A DNA stretch of 9,660 nucleotides from Gammaproteobacteria bacterium. Its GTDB lineage: Bacteria; Pseudomonadota; Gammaproteobacteria; DRLM01. Within the stretch, counting starts at the first letter, position 1. Each line of letters opens with the position of its first letter. A program made the position numbers and the translations under genes. Positions 1 to 6,384 of this stretch are shown piece by piece. The notes under the pieces were generated by a model that worked only from the letters and a program-made list of their open reading frames with translations, had not been told where the DNA came from and searched no databases. The stretch spans positions 1 through 9,660 of the forward strand of contig WFXX01000120.1 of the NCBI GenBank assembly GCA_015490395.1, read 5' to 3'.

Positions 1-13
1 CCCCTTGCCCGCC

Positions 14-1126
14 TCACGCCCGCACCTCCCGGGCCACCGCGGCCCGCCACTCCTGTCCCGCCGCCGCCAGGGCCCGCTCCGCGATGCGCCCCAGGGGCAG
101 CACCTCGTCCACGCAGCCCCGGGCCACCGCGGCCCCGGGCATGCCCCACACCACGCTGGTGGCCTCGTCCTGGGCCAGGGTGCGGGCGCCGGCCCGATGC
201 ATCTCCTCCAGGCCCCGGGCCCCGTCGTCGCCCATGCCCGTGAGCAGCACACCCACCGCGTTGGGCCCGGCGCTGTCGGCCAGCGAGCGGAACATCACGT
301 CCACGCTGGGCCGGTGCCGGTTCACCGGGGGGGCATCCGAGAGGCGGCAGCGGTACCGGGCCCCGTCCCGGGTGACGATGAGGTGCCGGTCCCCTGGGGC
401 CACCAGGGCATGCCCGGGCAGCACCACGTCGCCGTCCTCGGCCTCCTTGACCCGCAGGGCCGTGCTGCGGTCCAGGCGGGCCGCGAAGGGGCCGCTGAAG
501 GCGGCGGGGATGTGCTGGGTCACCACCACCCCCGGGGCGTCCGGCGGGAAGGCCTCCAGCACCTCCCGGATGGCCTCGGTGCCCCCGGTGGAGGCCCCAA
601 TGGCGATGATGCGGTCCGTGGTCCGGAAGTGCCGCCGCCGCGGCGGAGGCAGCACGGCGTCGGCGCTGTGCCGCGGCGGCACCGGGGCCAGGGTGGCCGC
701 CGCCGCGGCGCGGGGCCGGATCCGGGCCCGGGCGGCCATGCGCACCTTCTCGGCCAGCTCCTGGGCATAGGCCCGCAGGCCCTCGGCCACGTCCAGGCGG
801 GGCTTGGTGACGAAGTCCACCGCGCCCAGGGCCAGCGCCTCGAGGGTCACGTCCGCCCCCTGCTCGGTGAGCGAGGAGACCATCACCACGGGCATGGGAT
901 GCAGCCGCATGAGGTTGCGCAGGAAGGTCAGCCCGTCCATGCGCGGCATCTCCACGTCCAGGGTGAGCACGTCGGGCCTGAGCTGCTTGATCTTGCTCCG
1001 GGCCACGTAGGGGTCGGGGGCGGCCCCCACCACCTTCAGGTCGGGCTCCCGGTCCAGCAGCTCCGTCAGGAGCTGGCGCACCAGGGCCGAGTCGTCCACC
1101 ACCAGCACCTTGATCGGCTCGTCCAC
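14..1126 (-). CDS. cheB: Chemotaxis response regulator protein-glutamate methylesterase/deamidase CheB
   Basis: CheB removes methyl groups from receptor glutamates and deamidates glutamines, giving the negative arm of adaptation once CheA phosphorylates it. The 370-residue product has the full two-domain layout. A receiver domain (about 1-122) carries the acidic pair D11/D12, phosphoacceptor D57 in LTLDVEMPRMDG, S84 and K108 in FVTKP. A linker rich in Ala, Arg and Pro (about 130-168) follows. The methylesterase domain (about 171-358) carries the catalytic triad S179 (GASTGG), H205 (TQHIPAAF) and D300 (TGMGDDGA). I chose the GTG start at 1126 because it gives MDEPIKVLVVDDSA, the normal CheB N-terminus, and follows a GGAGGGG Shine-Dalgarno. 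The gap after cheD is 12 bp and the ribosome-binding site abuts the cheD stop, so coupling is likely. It is the last che gene seen; only 13 bases lie beyond its TGA. Family assignment is very secure. Confidence 0.97.
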   Translation of the reverse strand: MDEPIKVLVVDDSALVRQLLTELLDREPDLKVVGAAPDPYVARSKIKQLRPDVLTLDVEMPRMDGLTFLRNLMRLHPMPVVMVSSLTEQGADVTLEALALGAVDFVTKPRLDVAEGLRAYAQELAEKVRMAARARIRPRAAAAATLAPVPPRHSADAVLPPPRRRHFRTTDRIIAIGASTGGTEAIREVLEAFPPDAPGVVVTQHIPAAFSGPFAARLDRSTALRVKEAEDGDVVLPGHALVAPGDRHLIVTRDGARYRCRLSDAPPVNRHRPSVDVMFRSLADSAGPNAVGVLLTGMGDDGARGLEEMHRAGARTLAQDEATSVVWGMPGAAVARGCVDEVLPLGRIAERALAAAGQEWRAAVAREVRA

Positions 1127-1138
1127 GGCACCCCTCCC

Positions 1139-1765
1139 TCAGAAGAGCTCCACCTCGCCGCCGACGGGCTCGCGACGCAGCTCGTCCAGGTAGCGCCGCT
1201 CCCGACGCACCAGCTCCTCGCCCGCGGCCCGCAGCTTCTTCACCAGCAGCCGCCCCGTGTCGGGGAAGTAGTAGACCTTGCGCGGACGCACGCCCCCCAG
1301 GTCCTCGCCCGCCACCGGCAGGCCCTCCATGGCCAGGTAGCGGCGCACGAAGGCGATGTTGCGCTCGCCCACCCGGGTGGCGCCGCCCTCGAGCACCCGG
1401 CCGCCGCCCACCAGCTTGACCTCCAGGTGCTCGCGGCGCGCGCCGTGCTTGAGCAGGGCATTGATGAGCAGCTCCATGGCGTAGCTGCCGTAACGGGCCG
1501 CCTCGTCGGGCATGCCCCGCCCCGTCTCCGACGACTCGGGCAGCATGAAGTGGTTCATGCCGCCGATGCCGAAGAGGCGGTCGCGGATACAGGCCGAGAC
1601 GCAGGAGCCGAGCACCGTGCAGATGGCCTCGCCGTGGAGCGTGACGTAGTACTGGCCCGGGAGGATCTTGGCCACGTGGCAGCGCCGCGCCCCGTCCCAG
1701 AAGCGGTGCACATGGGCGAACTCGGGCAGCGCCGGCGGGGCCTGGGGAACGGTAGCGGCGCTCAC
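1139..1765 (-). CDS. cheD: Chemoreceptor glutamine deamidase CheD
   Basis: CheD deamidates specific receptor glutamines to glutamates, creating methylation sites, and in some species tunes CheA activity. From a GTG start at 1765 the product is 208 residues (VSAATVPQAPPALPEF...). Family residues are present: T50 and nucleophile C55 in TVLGSCVSACIRD, H72 in GGMNHFMLP, and the GGGRVL stretch near 121-125. The C-terminal 35 residues are charged (RRERRYLDELRREP) and longer than the minimal domain. The start is supported by a strong GGGAGGAG ribosome-binding site five bases upstream and by the GTGA overlap, in which the GTG shares bases with the TGA stop of cheR; this indicates translational coupling. 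The same frame stays open far upstream through cheR and the receptor gene, but that stretch is low-complexity shadow sequence, not CheD. A CheD beside a CheR and a pentapeptide-bearing receptor fits a self-contained adaptation set. Confidence 0.96.
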   Translation of the reverse strand: MSAATVPQAPPALPEFAHVHRFWDGARRCHVAKILPGQYYVTLHGEAICTVLGSCVSACIRDRLFGIGGMNHFMLPESSETGRGMPDEAARYGSYAMELLINALLKHGARREHLEVKLVGGGRVLEGGATRVGERNIAFVRRYLAMEGLPVAGEDLGGVRPRKVYYFPDTGRLLVKKLRAAGEELVRRERRYLDELRREPVGGEVELF

Positions 1766-2625
1766 GGCCTCTCCTCCCTGCAGCGCCGGTACACGGTGTT
1801 GCCCACCCGCTCGTAGGCGCGGCTGACCCCGTAGAGGGTCTCCGAGTGGCCGATGAACAGGAAGGCGCCGGGGCGCTGGCGCGCGGCGAAGCCCTCGAAG
1901 ATACGCCGCTGGGTGGCCTTGTCGAAATAGATGACCACGTTCCGGCAGAAGATCAGGTCGAAGGGTCCGCGCACCGGCCAGGGCTCCACCAGGTTGAGGC
2001 GCCGGAAGACGATGCGCCGCCGCAGCTCCTCCACCACCCGGACCTGCCCGGCCCGCGGGCCGCGGCCCCGGACCAGGAAGCGCCGCCTCCTGGCCTCGGA
2101 GACCGGGCCGATGCGCTCCATGGGATAGATCCCCGCCTCCGCCTGGGCCAGCACCTCCGTGTCGAGGTCCGTGGCCAGGATCCGCCAGTCCCAGCCCGGC
2201 GGCAGGGCCTCGGCCAGCACCATGGCCAGGGAGTAGGGCTCCTCGCCCGTGGAGCAACCCGCCGACCAGGCCCGCAGGGTCCCAGCGGGACGCCCCGCGG
2301 TGAGGGCCGGCAGGGCCTCGCGGGCCAGGTATTCGAAATGATGGGGCTCGCGGAAGAAGGCGGTGAGGTTGGTGGTGATGGCGTTGATGAGCTCGCTGAT
2401 CTCCTCCTCGTCCCCGCCCTTGAGCCGCCGGCAGTAGGCTGCGAAGCTGCTCAGGCCCAGGCGGCGCAGGCGGCGGCTCAGGCGGCTGTAGACCAGCTCC
2501 CGCTTGCCCTCGTGGAGCACGATGCCGGTGCGCTCGGCCACCAGCCGGGCGATGTAGCGGAACTCCGCCTCGCCCAGGACCTGCGCCCCGGGGGCCTCGC
2601 GCACCGCCTCCGCCTCCACGGCCAT
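1762..2625 (-). CDS. cheR: Chemotaxis protein-glutamate O-methyltransferase CheR
   Basis: CheR methylates receptor glutamates using S-adenosylmethionine. The 287-residue product has the helical N-terminal CheR domain (about 15-88) and the C-terminal methyltransferase domain (about 95-283). Visible motifs are NLTAFFRE (86-93), the SAM-binding loop WSAGCSTGEEPYSLAM (120-135), ATDLD (151-155), FCRNVVIYFD (226-235) and GHSE (259-262). Residues about 166-212 correspond to the beta-subdomain that in pentapeptide-dependent CheR proteins grips the receptor tail. That agrees with the EWEEF end of the receptor encoded just upstream. The ATG at 2625 is preceded by a moderate GAGG ribosome-binding site; the gap from the receptor gene is 33 bp, and the TGA overlaps the cheD GTG by 4 bp. 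No key residue looks missing, and length is normal for the family. Confidence 0.97.
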   Translation of the reverse strand: MAVEAEAVREAPGAQVLGEAEFRYIARLVAERTGIVLHEGKRELVYSRLSRRLRRLGLSSFAAYCRRLKGGDEEEISELINAITTNLTAFFREPHHFEYLAREALPALTAGRPAGTLRAWSAGCSTGEEPYSLAMVLAEALPPGWDWRILATDLDTEVLAQAEAGIYPMERIGPVSEARRRRFLVRGRGPRAGQVRVVEELRRRIVFRRLNLVEPWPVRGPFDLIFCRNVVIYFDKATQRRIFEGFAARQRPGAFLFIGHSETLYGVSRAYERVGNTVYRRCREERP

Positions 2626-2658
2626 GCCCGCCTCGCCCGCTTCCCGTCTCCCGCTGCC

Positions 2659-5646
2659 TCAGAACTCCTCCCACTCGTCGCCCTCGGCCTCTGCCGGTCG
2701 CGCAGACGCGGGCCGAGTCGCCGGCCTCGCGGTCCCCGCGCCGGGCCGCGCACGGGCCGGCTGCGCCGCAGGTTGCGCGGAGGCCGCTTGGGGCCGGGCC
2801 GACGCCGCCTGGGCGATGCCCTGCTCCGCCTCCCCCACCTGGAAGAAGGTCATGAGACGGGTCAGGGCCTTGGCCTGCTCGTCCATGGTCTCGCTGGAGG
2901 CGGCCGCTTCCTCCACCAGGGCGGCGTTCTGCTGGGTCACCTGGTCGAGCTGCATCACCGCCTTGTTGACCTGCTCGATGCCGGCGGACTGCTCCTGGCT
3001 GGCGGCGGCGATCTCGGCGATGATGTCGCTGACCTTCTTCACCGCGGCCACGATCTCCTCCAGGCTGCGGCCGGACTGGTTCACCAGCTCCGAGCCGTCC
3101 TCGACCTTCTCCACGCTCTCCTTGATGAGGGCCTTGATCTCCTTGGCCGCCGCCGCCGAGCGCTGGGCCAGGTTGCGCACCTCCGCGGCCACCACGGCGA
3201 AGCCCCGGCCCTGCTCGCCGGCGCGGGCCGCCTCCACCGCGGCGTTCAGGGCGAGCAGGTTGGTCTGGAAGGCGATCTCGTCGATGACCCCGATGATGTC
3301 GGCGATCTTCTTGCTGGCGGCGTTGATCTCCTGCATGGCCGCCACCGCGCGGCCGACCACCTCGCCGCCCTTCTCGGCCTGCTCCCGGGCCGCGGCCGCG
3401 AGCTGGTTGGCCTCGCGGGCGTTGTCGGCGTTCTGCTTCACCGTGGAGGTCATCTGCTCCATGCTGGAGGCGGTCTCCTCCAGGCTGGAGGCCTGCTCCT
3501 CGGTGCGCTGGCTGAGGTCGGTGTTGCCCTGGGCGATCTCCGCGGCGGCCGCCGAGATGTTGGAGGCGGCCTCGCGGATCTGCAGGACCATCTGCAGGAG
3601 GTTGCGCACGGAGGTGTTGACGGCCTCCTGCAAGGCGGCGAACTCGCCCTGGAAGTCGCCCTCCACGGTGCGGGTGAGGTCCCCCTGGGCCATAGCCTGG
3701 ATCACCTCGGCGCTGGCCCGCACCGGCCGCACGATGGCGTCCATCAGGGCGTTGACCGCATCGCCCAGGCCCTTCATGAAGCCCTCGTAGCGCTCGGTCT
3801 CGAGGCGCTTGTCCAGCTCGCCCGCCATGGCGGCCTGGATGAGGTCTTGGATCTGCCGCTCGGCGTCCTTCTGCTCGGTAATGTCCTCCCACTGCACCAG
3901 GTTGCCCATGTACTCGCCATGGGGGCCCTGGATCATGGTGGCGGTGACCCGGAACTCCAGGTCGCCCACCCGGATCTCGGAGCGGTAGGGCATGCGGGCA
4001 GGATCCCGCAGCAGGGCCCGCTGGTGCTCCGGGTTGCGGTGGAAGCGGTCGATGCTCTGCCCCACCAGGGCGTCGGGGTCGAAGCCCGGCCAGATGCGCG
4101 CGAGCTCCGCCTGGCGGCGGCGCAGCATCTCGCGCACCGCCGGATTGACGTAGGTGATGACCAGGTTCTCGTCGCAGAGCATCAGGTTGGCCGAGGCCCC
4201 GTCCACCGCGGACTGCAGGCGGGCCACCTCCTGCTCCTTGCGGCGCAGCTCGGTCACGTCCGACCACTCCAGGGTGTTGCCAACGTACTCGCCCTTGAGG
4301 TCGTGGATGGCGCTGACCCGGATGTGGAAGGTCAGGGGGCCGACCTGGATGTCCGTCTCGTAGGGCAGCCGGGAGGGATCGGCCAGGAGCTGGCGCTGGT
4401 GGGCGGGGTTCCTGTGGAAGACGTCGATGCAGGTCCCCACCAGGCGCTCGGGGTCGAAGCCCGGATAGAGGGAGCGGAGGGTGTCCGCGTTGCGCCGCAT
4501 CAGCTCCAGGGTGGCCTCGTTGACGTAGGTGATGACCATGTCGCGGTCGATGGTCATCATGGCCGTCTGGGCCTTGTCCACGGCCCGCTGCAGCCGCTGG
4601 GCCTGCTCCTCCTTCTGGCGCTTCTCGGTCACGTCCTGCCACTGCACCACGTAGCCGATGCGCCGGCCCTGACGGTCGGTGAGCACGCGGGTCTCGTGCT
4701 CGAAGACGAAGGGCCCCGGGGTGATCTCGCCCTTGTGGGCCTGGCCGGGCTGCAGGGCGTGCAGGATGCGCCGCACCGCCTCGGGATCCCTGTGGTAGCG
4801 GTGGATGCTGCCGCCGACCACCTCGGAGGCCTTGAAGCCCGGGATGTAACGGGCCAGCTCGTCCTCCAGCTCGGTCAGGATCTCGCGGGCCTTGCGGTTG
4901 ACGAAGACCACCCGCTCCTCGGCGTCCGCGATCATCACGTTGATGGGGGCGTGCTCCAGGATGTCCTTGAGCACCTCCAGATCATCCATCAGGCCGCCGC
5001 CCTGCGGCATGCCCTCCGCCTGCGCCAGCGCGCCGCTGCCTGCCATGGTCTGCTCCTCCTCCGCTTCCTTCGTGTAGCCGTCCAGCATGAGGGCGGCCGT
5101 CATCTCCAGGGCCTCGCTCCAGGCCTGCCGCACCTTGGGGGTCCAAGAGCGGCCAGCCAGCTCGCCCATCACCTCCAGGAGCACCTCGGCCACCGCGCCG
5201 TAGTGCTCGGGTCGGGCCCCGTAGCGCTGATGGCGGGCCCCGAGCTCTCGCAGCGCCTTGCCCAGGGCCGCCGGGTCCCGCAGGGAGCCCACCAGGAGCC
5301 TCAGGGCCGCCAGCAGCTTGCGCCGCTGGGCGGCCATGTCGGTGCCGGCGAAGAGGGGCCGCACCTCGGGGTGGCGCTCGAAGAGCCGCGCGTAGAAGCG
5401 CTCGGCGAGCTCCTCGCCCCGCGGCGCCAGCCGCTCGAAGCTGCGCTCCAGGCGCTCGACGTCCAGCGGCCGGCCGGGCGGGTCGCCCCGGCGCCTGCCG
5501 CCGCTGGCGCGCCCCACCGCCGTGGCCCGGCGGTCCTTGCGGGCGCGGCGGTCCAGCACCTTCAGGCCCCGCCGCTCGGCCTCCTCCCGCGCGCTGCGCC
5601 GCCCGCCCGCCGGGGCCGGCGCCCGCTCGCTCCTGGCTCGCGCCAT
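2659..5646 (-). CDS. Soluble methyl-accepting chemoreceptor with N-terminal globin and three PAS domains
   Basis: This 995-residue receptor should drive CheA through CheW from the cytoplasm; I see no membrane segment. Layout: Arg-rich extension (1-60); globin (about 62-193); three PAS modules (about 217-341, 342-466, 467-591) joined by short coiled-coil linkers; HAMP-like helices (about 597-685, including MAQGDLTRTVEGDFQGEF); MCP hairpin (about 690-935) with tip EIAFQTNLLALNAAVEAARA near 790-809; Ala/Pro linker (about 940-990); CheR-tethering EWEEF (991-995). The globin keeps Y85 (B10), F99 (CD1) and proximal H139 (F8). Each PAS has an HR[ND]P His and a late Trp (H285/W336, H411/W461, H536/W586), the pairing I recall as the Aer2 heme pocket. 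Gene order around it matches P. aeruginosa Che2, whose receptor Aer2 is a soluble heme-PAS, poly-HAMP oxygen sensor. The ATG at 5646 has a GGAGGAGGAG site; an equally good in-frame start lies at 5046 (M201). Gas sensing and heme number are inference; receptor identity is certain. Confidence 0.95.
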   Translation of the reverse strand: MARARSERAPAPAGGRRSAREEAERRGLKVLDRRARKDRRATAVGRASGGRRRGDPPGRPLDVERLERSFERLAPRGEELAERFYARLFERHPEVRPLFAGTDMAAQRRKLLAALRLLVGSLRDPAALGKALRELGARHQRYGARPEHYGAVAEVLLEVMGELAGRSWTPKVRQAWSEALEMTAALMLDGYTKEAEEEQTMAGSGALAQAEGMPQGGGLMDDLEVLKDILEHAPINVMIADAEERVVFVNRKAREILTELEDELARYIPGFKASEVVGGSIHRYHRDPEAVRRILHALQPGQAHKGEITPGPFVFEHETRVLTDRQGRRIGYVVQWQDVTEKRQKEEQAQRLQRAVDKAQTAMMTIDRDMVITYVNEATLELMRRNADTLRSLYPGFDPERLVGTCIDVFHRNPAHQRQLLADPSRLPYETDIQVGPLTFHIRVSAIHDLKGEYVGNTLEWSDVTELRRKEQEVARLQSAVDGASANLMLCDENLVITYVNPAVREMLRRRQAELARIWPGFDPDALVGQSIDRFHRNPEHQRALLRDPARMPYRSEIRVGDLEFRVTATMIQGPHGEYMGNLVQWEDITEQKDAERQIQDLIQAAMAGELDKRLETERYEGFMKGLGDAVNALMDAIVRPVRASAEVIQAMAQGDLTRTVEGDFQGEFAALQEAVNTSVRNLLQMVLQIREAASNISAAAAEIAQGNTDLSQRTEEQASSLEETASSMEQMTSTVKQNADNAREANQLAAAAREQAEKGGEVVGRAVAAMQEINAASKKIADIIGVIDEIAFQTNLLALNAAVEAARAGEQGRGFAVVAAEVRNLAQRSAAAAKEIKALIKESVEKVEDGSELVNQSGRSLEEIVAAVKKVSDIIAEIAAASQEQSAGIEQVNKAVMQLDQVTQQNAALVEEAAASSETMDEQAKALTRLMTFFQVGEAEQGIAQAASARPQAASAQPAAQPARARPGAGTARPATRPASARPAEAEGDEWEEF
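2662..2676 (-). other. C-terminal CheR-tethering pentapeptide EWEEF of the receptor
   Basis: The last five receptor residues are E-W-E-E-F, with aromatics at positions 2 and 5 as in NWETF/NWESF of E. coli receptors and, as I recall, GWEEF of P. aeruginosa Aer2/McpB. About 50 residues of Ala, Pro, Arg and Gln-rich sequence precede it, the usual flexible tether. CheR is encoded 33 bp downstream. The binding function is inferred from the motif. Confidence 0.85.
3874..4998 (-). repeat. Three tandem linker-PAS modules of 125 codons each
   Basis: Residues 217-341, 342-466 and 467-591 of the receptor form three homologous units with an exact 125-residue (375-bp) period. The closing Trp residues W336, W461 and W586 are exactly 125 apart, and the His residues H285, H411 and H536 are 126 and 125 apart. 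Units 2 and 3 are closest, sharing YPGFDP/WPGFDP, FHRNPxHQRxLL, MPY/LPY, GEYxGN and EWSDVTE/QWEDITE. Unit 1 is more diverged (YHRDPEAVRRIL, YVVQWQDVTE). This looks like internal duplication, with the 2/3 split more recent. Nucleotide identity has drifted enough that this is a protein-level repeat. Confidence 0.85.
5044..5064 (-). promoter_or_regulatory. Possible internal ribosome-binding site and ATG (receptor residue M201)
   Basis: On the minus strand the 13-mer gcggaggaggagc (5064 to 5052) is followed by five bases and an in-frame ATGGC at 5046. The main start at 5646 has the same 13-mer, five-base gap and ATGGC, exactly 600 bp away. Initiation here would give a 795-residue receptor lacking the globin but keeping all three PAS domains and the signalling region. 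The 13-mer also encodes Glu-rich sequence (AEEEQT), so chance or coding constraint remains possible. Confidence 0.5.
5068..5463 (-). other. Globin domain within the receptor gene (residues about 62-193)
   Basis: This segment resembles the single-domain globin/flavohemoglobin type rather than the HemAT sensor type. It shares the stretch LFxxHPEVRPLF with Vitreoscilla hemoglobin (VHb). Aligned by eye to VHb, Y85 falls on B10, F99 on CD1 and H139 on the proximal F8 position; Q107 is a plausible distal E7. The interval from H139 to the later HY pair (H148-Y149) is nine residues, the same as H85 to H94-Y95 in VHb, which supports H139 as the heme ligand. A Trp in WTPKVRQAWSEAL (about 168-180) begins the G/H-helix region as in related globins. 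There is no reductase domain; the chain runs into EAEEEQTM and then the PAS series. Heme binding is a family-based inference. Confidence 0.85.
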
Positions 5647-5664
5647 CGCTCGCTCCTCCTCCGC
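5644..5664 (-). promoter_or_regulatory. Ribosome-binding site and start of the receptor gene
   Basis: The minus strand reads gcggaggaggagc, five bases, then ATG at 5646. The GGAGGAGGAG run is a very strong Shine-Dalgarno, which supports this start and so inclusion of the globin in the full-length product. It lies in the 39-bp gap after the 45-residue ORF. Confidence 0.75.
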
Positions 5665-5685
5665 GTGCCGGTGCGCCTGTGGCGC

Positions 5686-5823
5686 TCAGCCCGTGTGGGC
5701 GACCCCGGCCCAGATCTCCGCCATCACCTCGCGCCAGGGGCGCCGCCCCCGCCGCTCCGCCGCCGCAGGCCGCCTCGCCGGGGCCGGCCTGCGGCCGCCG
5801 CTCCGCCTGCGCCCGTCCGGCAT
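5686..5823 (-). CDS. Small Arg-rich hypothetical protein between cheW and the receptor gene
   Basis: I do not recognise this 45-residue ORF. It begins at ATG 5823 behind a textbook AGGAGG site five bases upstream, placed directly after the cheW TGA (11-bp gap), and ends at a TGA 39 bp before the receptor start. The first 30 residues are very basic and low in complexity (MPDGRRRSGGRRP..., about 12 Arg plus Ala and Pro). The last 16 look like a short amphipathic helix (WREVMAEIWAGVAHTG) with two Trp. It has no signal peptide, Cys or membrane segment. The strong ribosome-binding site, the clean fit into an otherwise gap-free operon and the change of character at the C-terminus favour a real gene. 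Against it, Arg/Ala/Pro-rich ORFs arise easily by chance in such GC-rich DNA. A role with the receptor or CheW is only suggested by position. Confidence 0.5.
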   Translation of the reverse strand: MPDGRRRSGGRRPAPARRPAAAERRGRRPWREVMAEIWAGVAHTG

Positions 5824-5834
5824 GGCGCCCTCCT

Positions 5835-6356
5835 TCAGCCCGTTCCCGCGCCGGCGCCCAGGGCCTCCATCCCCAGCATCCGGTCGATGTCCAGCACGAT
5901 GACCATCTTCTCGCCCACCGTGGCCAGGGCCCGCACGAAGTCCACCCGCACCTCGGCGCCGAACTCGGGCGGGGGGCGCATGGCCTCCTCGGGCAGGTCG
6001 TAGACCTCGGAGACGGCGTCCACCACCACGCCCATCACCCGCTCGCGCCCGTCCGCACCGCCGACGCACAGGACGATGACCACGGTGGTGGGGCCGTACT
6101 CGACGGCGGGCATGCCGAGCCGCTCGCGCAGGTCGATGATGGGCACGATGGTCCCGCGCAGGTTGATCACCCCCTTGACGTGCCCGGGCGTGCCCGGGAT
6201 GGGCGTGGTGCGCTCCCAGCCACGGATCTCCTTCACCCGCAGGATGTCCACGCCGTACTCCTCGCCCGCCAGGAGGAAGGTCAGGTACTGGCGGGTGCCC
6301 GCCGCCGCCTCCGGGCCGCCTGGCCCGGCCTCCAGCGCCTGTGCCGTCTCGCTCAT
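5835..6356 (-). CDS. cheW: Chemotaxis adaptor protein CheW
   Basis: CheW couples receptors to the CheA kinase through its SH3-like beta folds. The 173-residue product has a flexible N-terminus (1-20) and one CheW domain (about 22-165). The family stretch VKGVINLRGTIVPIIDLRERLG (60-81), with the conserved NLRG turn (65-68), is intact. LDIDRMLG (155-162) is the usual closing strand/helix, and a Gly/Ala tail ends the protein. The ATG at 6356 follows a GAGGGAG ribosome-binding site five bases away; the gap from cheA is 28 bp. Its TGA sits just before the ribosome-binding site of the 45-residue ORF. Placement between cheA and the receptor indicates a dedicated adaptor for this array. Nothing looks truncated. 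Confidence 0.97.
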   Translation of the reverse strand: MSETAQALEAGPGGPEAAAGTRQYLTFLLAGEEYGVDILRVKEIRGWERTTPIPGTPGHVKGVINLRGTIVPIIDLRERLGMPAVEYGPTTVVIVLCVGGADGRERVMGVVVDAVSEVYDLPEEAMRPPPEFGAEVRVDFVRALATVGEKMVIVLDIDRMLGMEALGAGAGTG

Positions 6357-6384
6357 GCCGACTCCCTCGCCGTGCGCGGCCCGC

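Noticed and set aside
1763..4642. Upstream extension of the cheD frame through cheR and most of the receptor gene
   Set aside because: Only the part from the GTG at 1765 onward resembles CheD and has a ribosome-binding site. The upstream part is Gly/Arg/Pro-rich shadow of the real frames.
1846..6003. A 1385-codon open frame on the plus strand opposite the receptor, cheR and cheW
   Set aside because: It is antisense to genes with complete catalytic and signalling motifs. Its translation is His/Leu/Gly/Ala-rich low complexity, the usual product of the complementary frame in high-GC coding DNA.
5824..6069. N-terminal extension of the 45-residue ORF back into cheW
   Set aside because: The extended frame overlaps cheW and is Arg/Gly-rich shadow sequence. 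The ATG at 5823 with its AGGAGG site is the sensible start.
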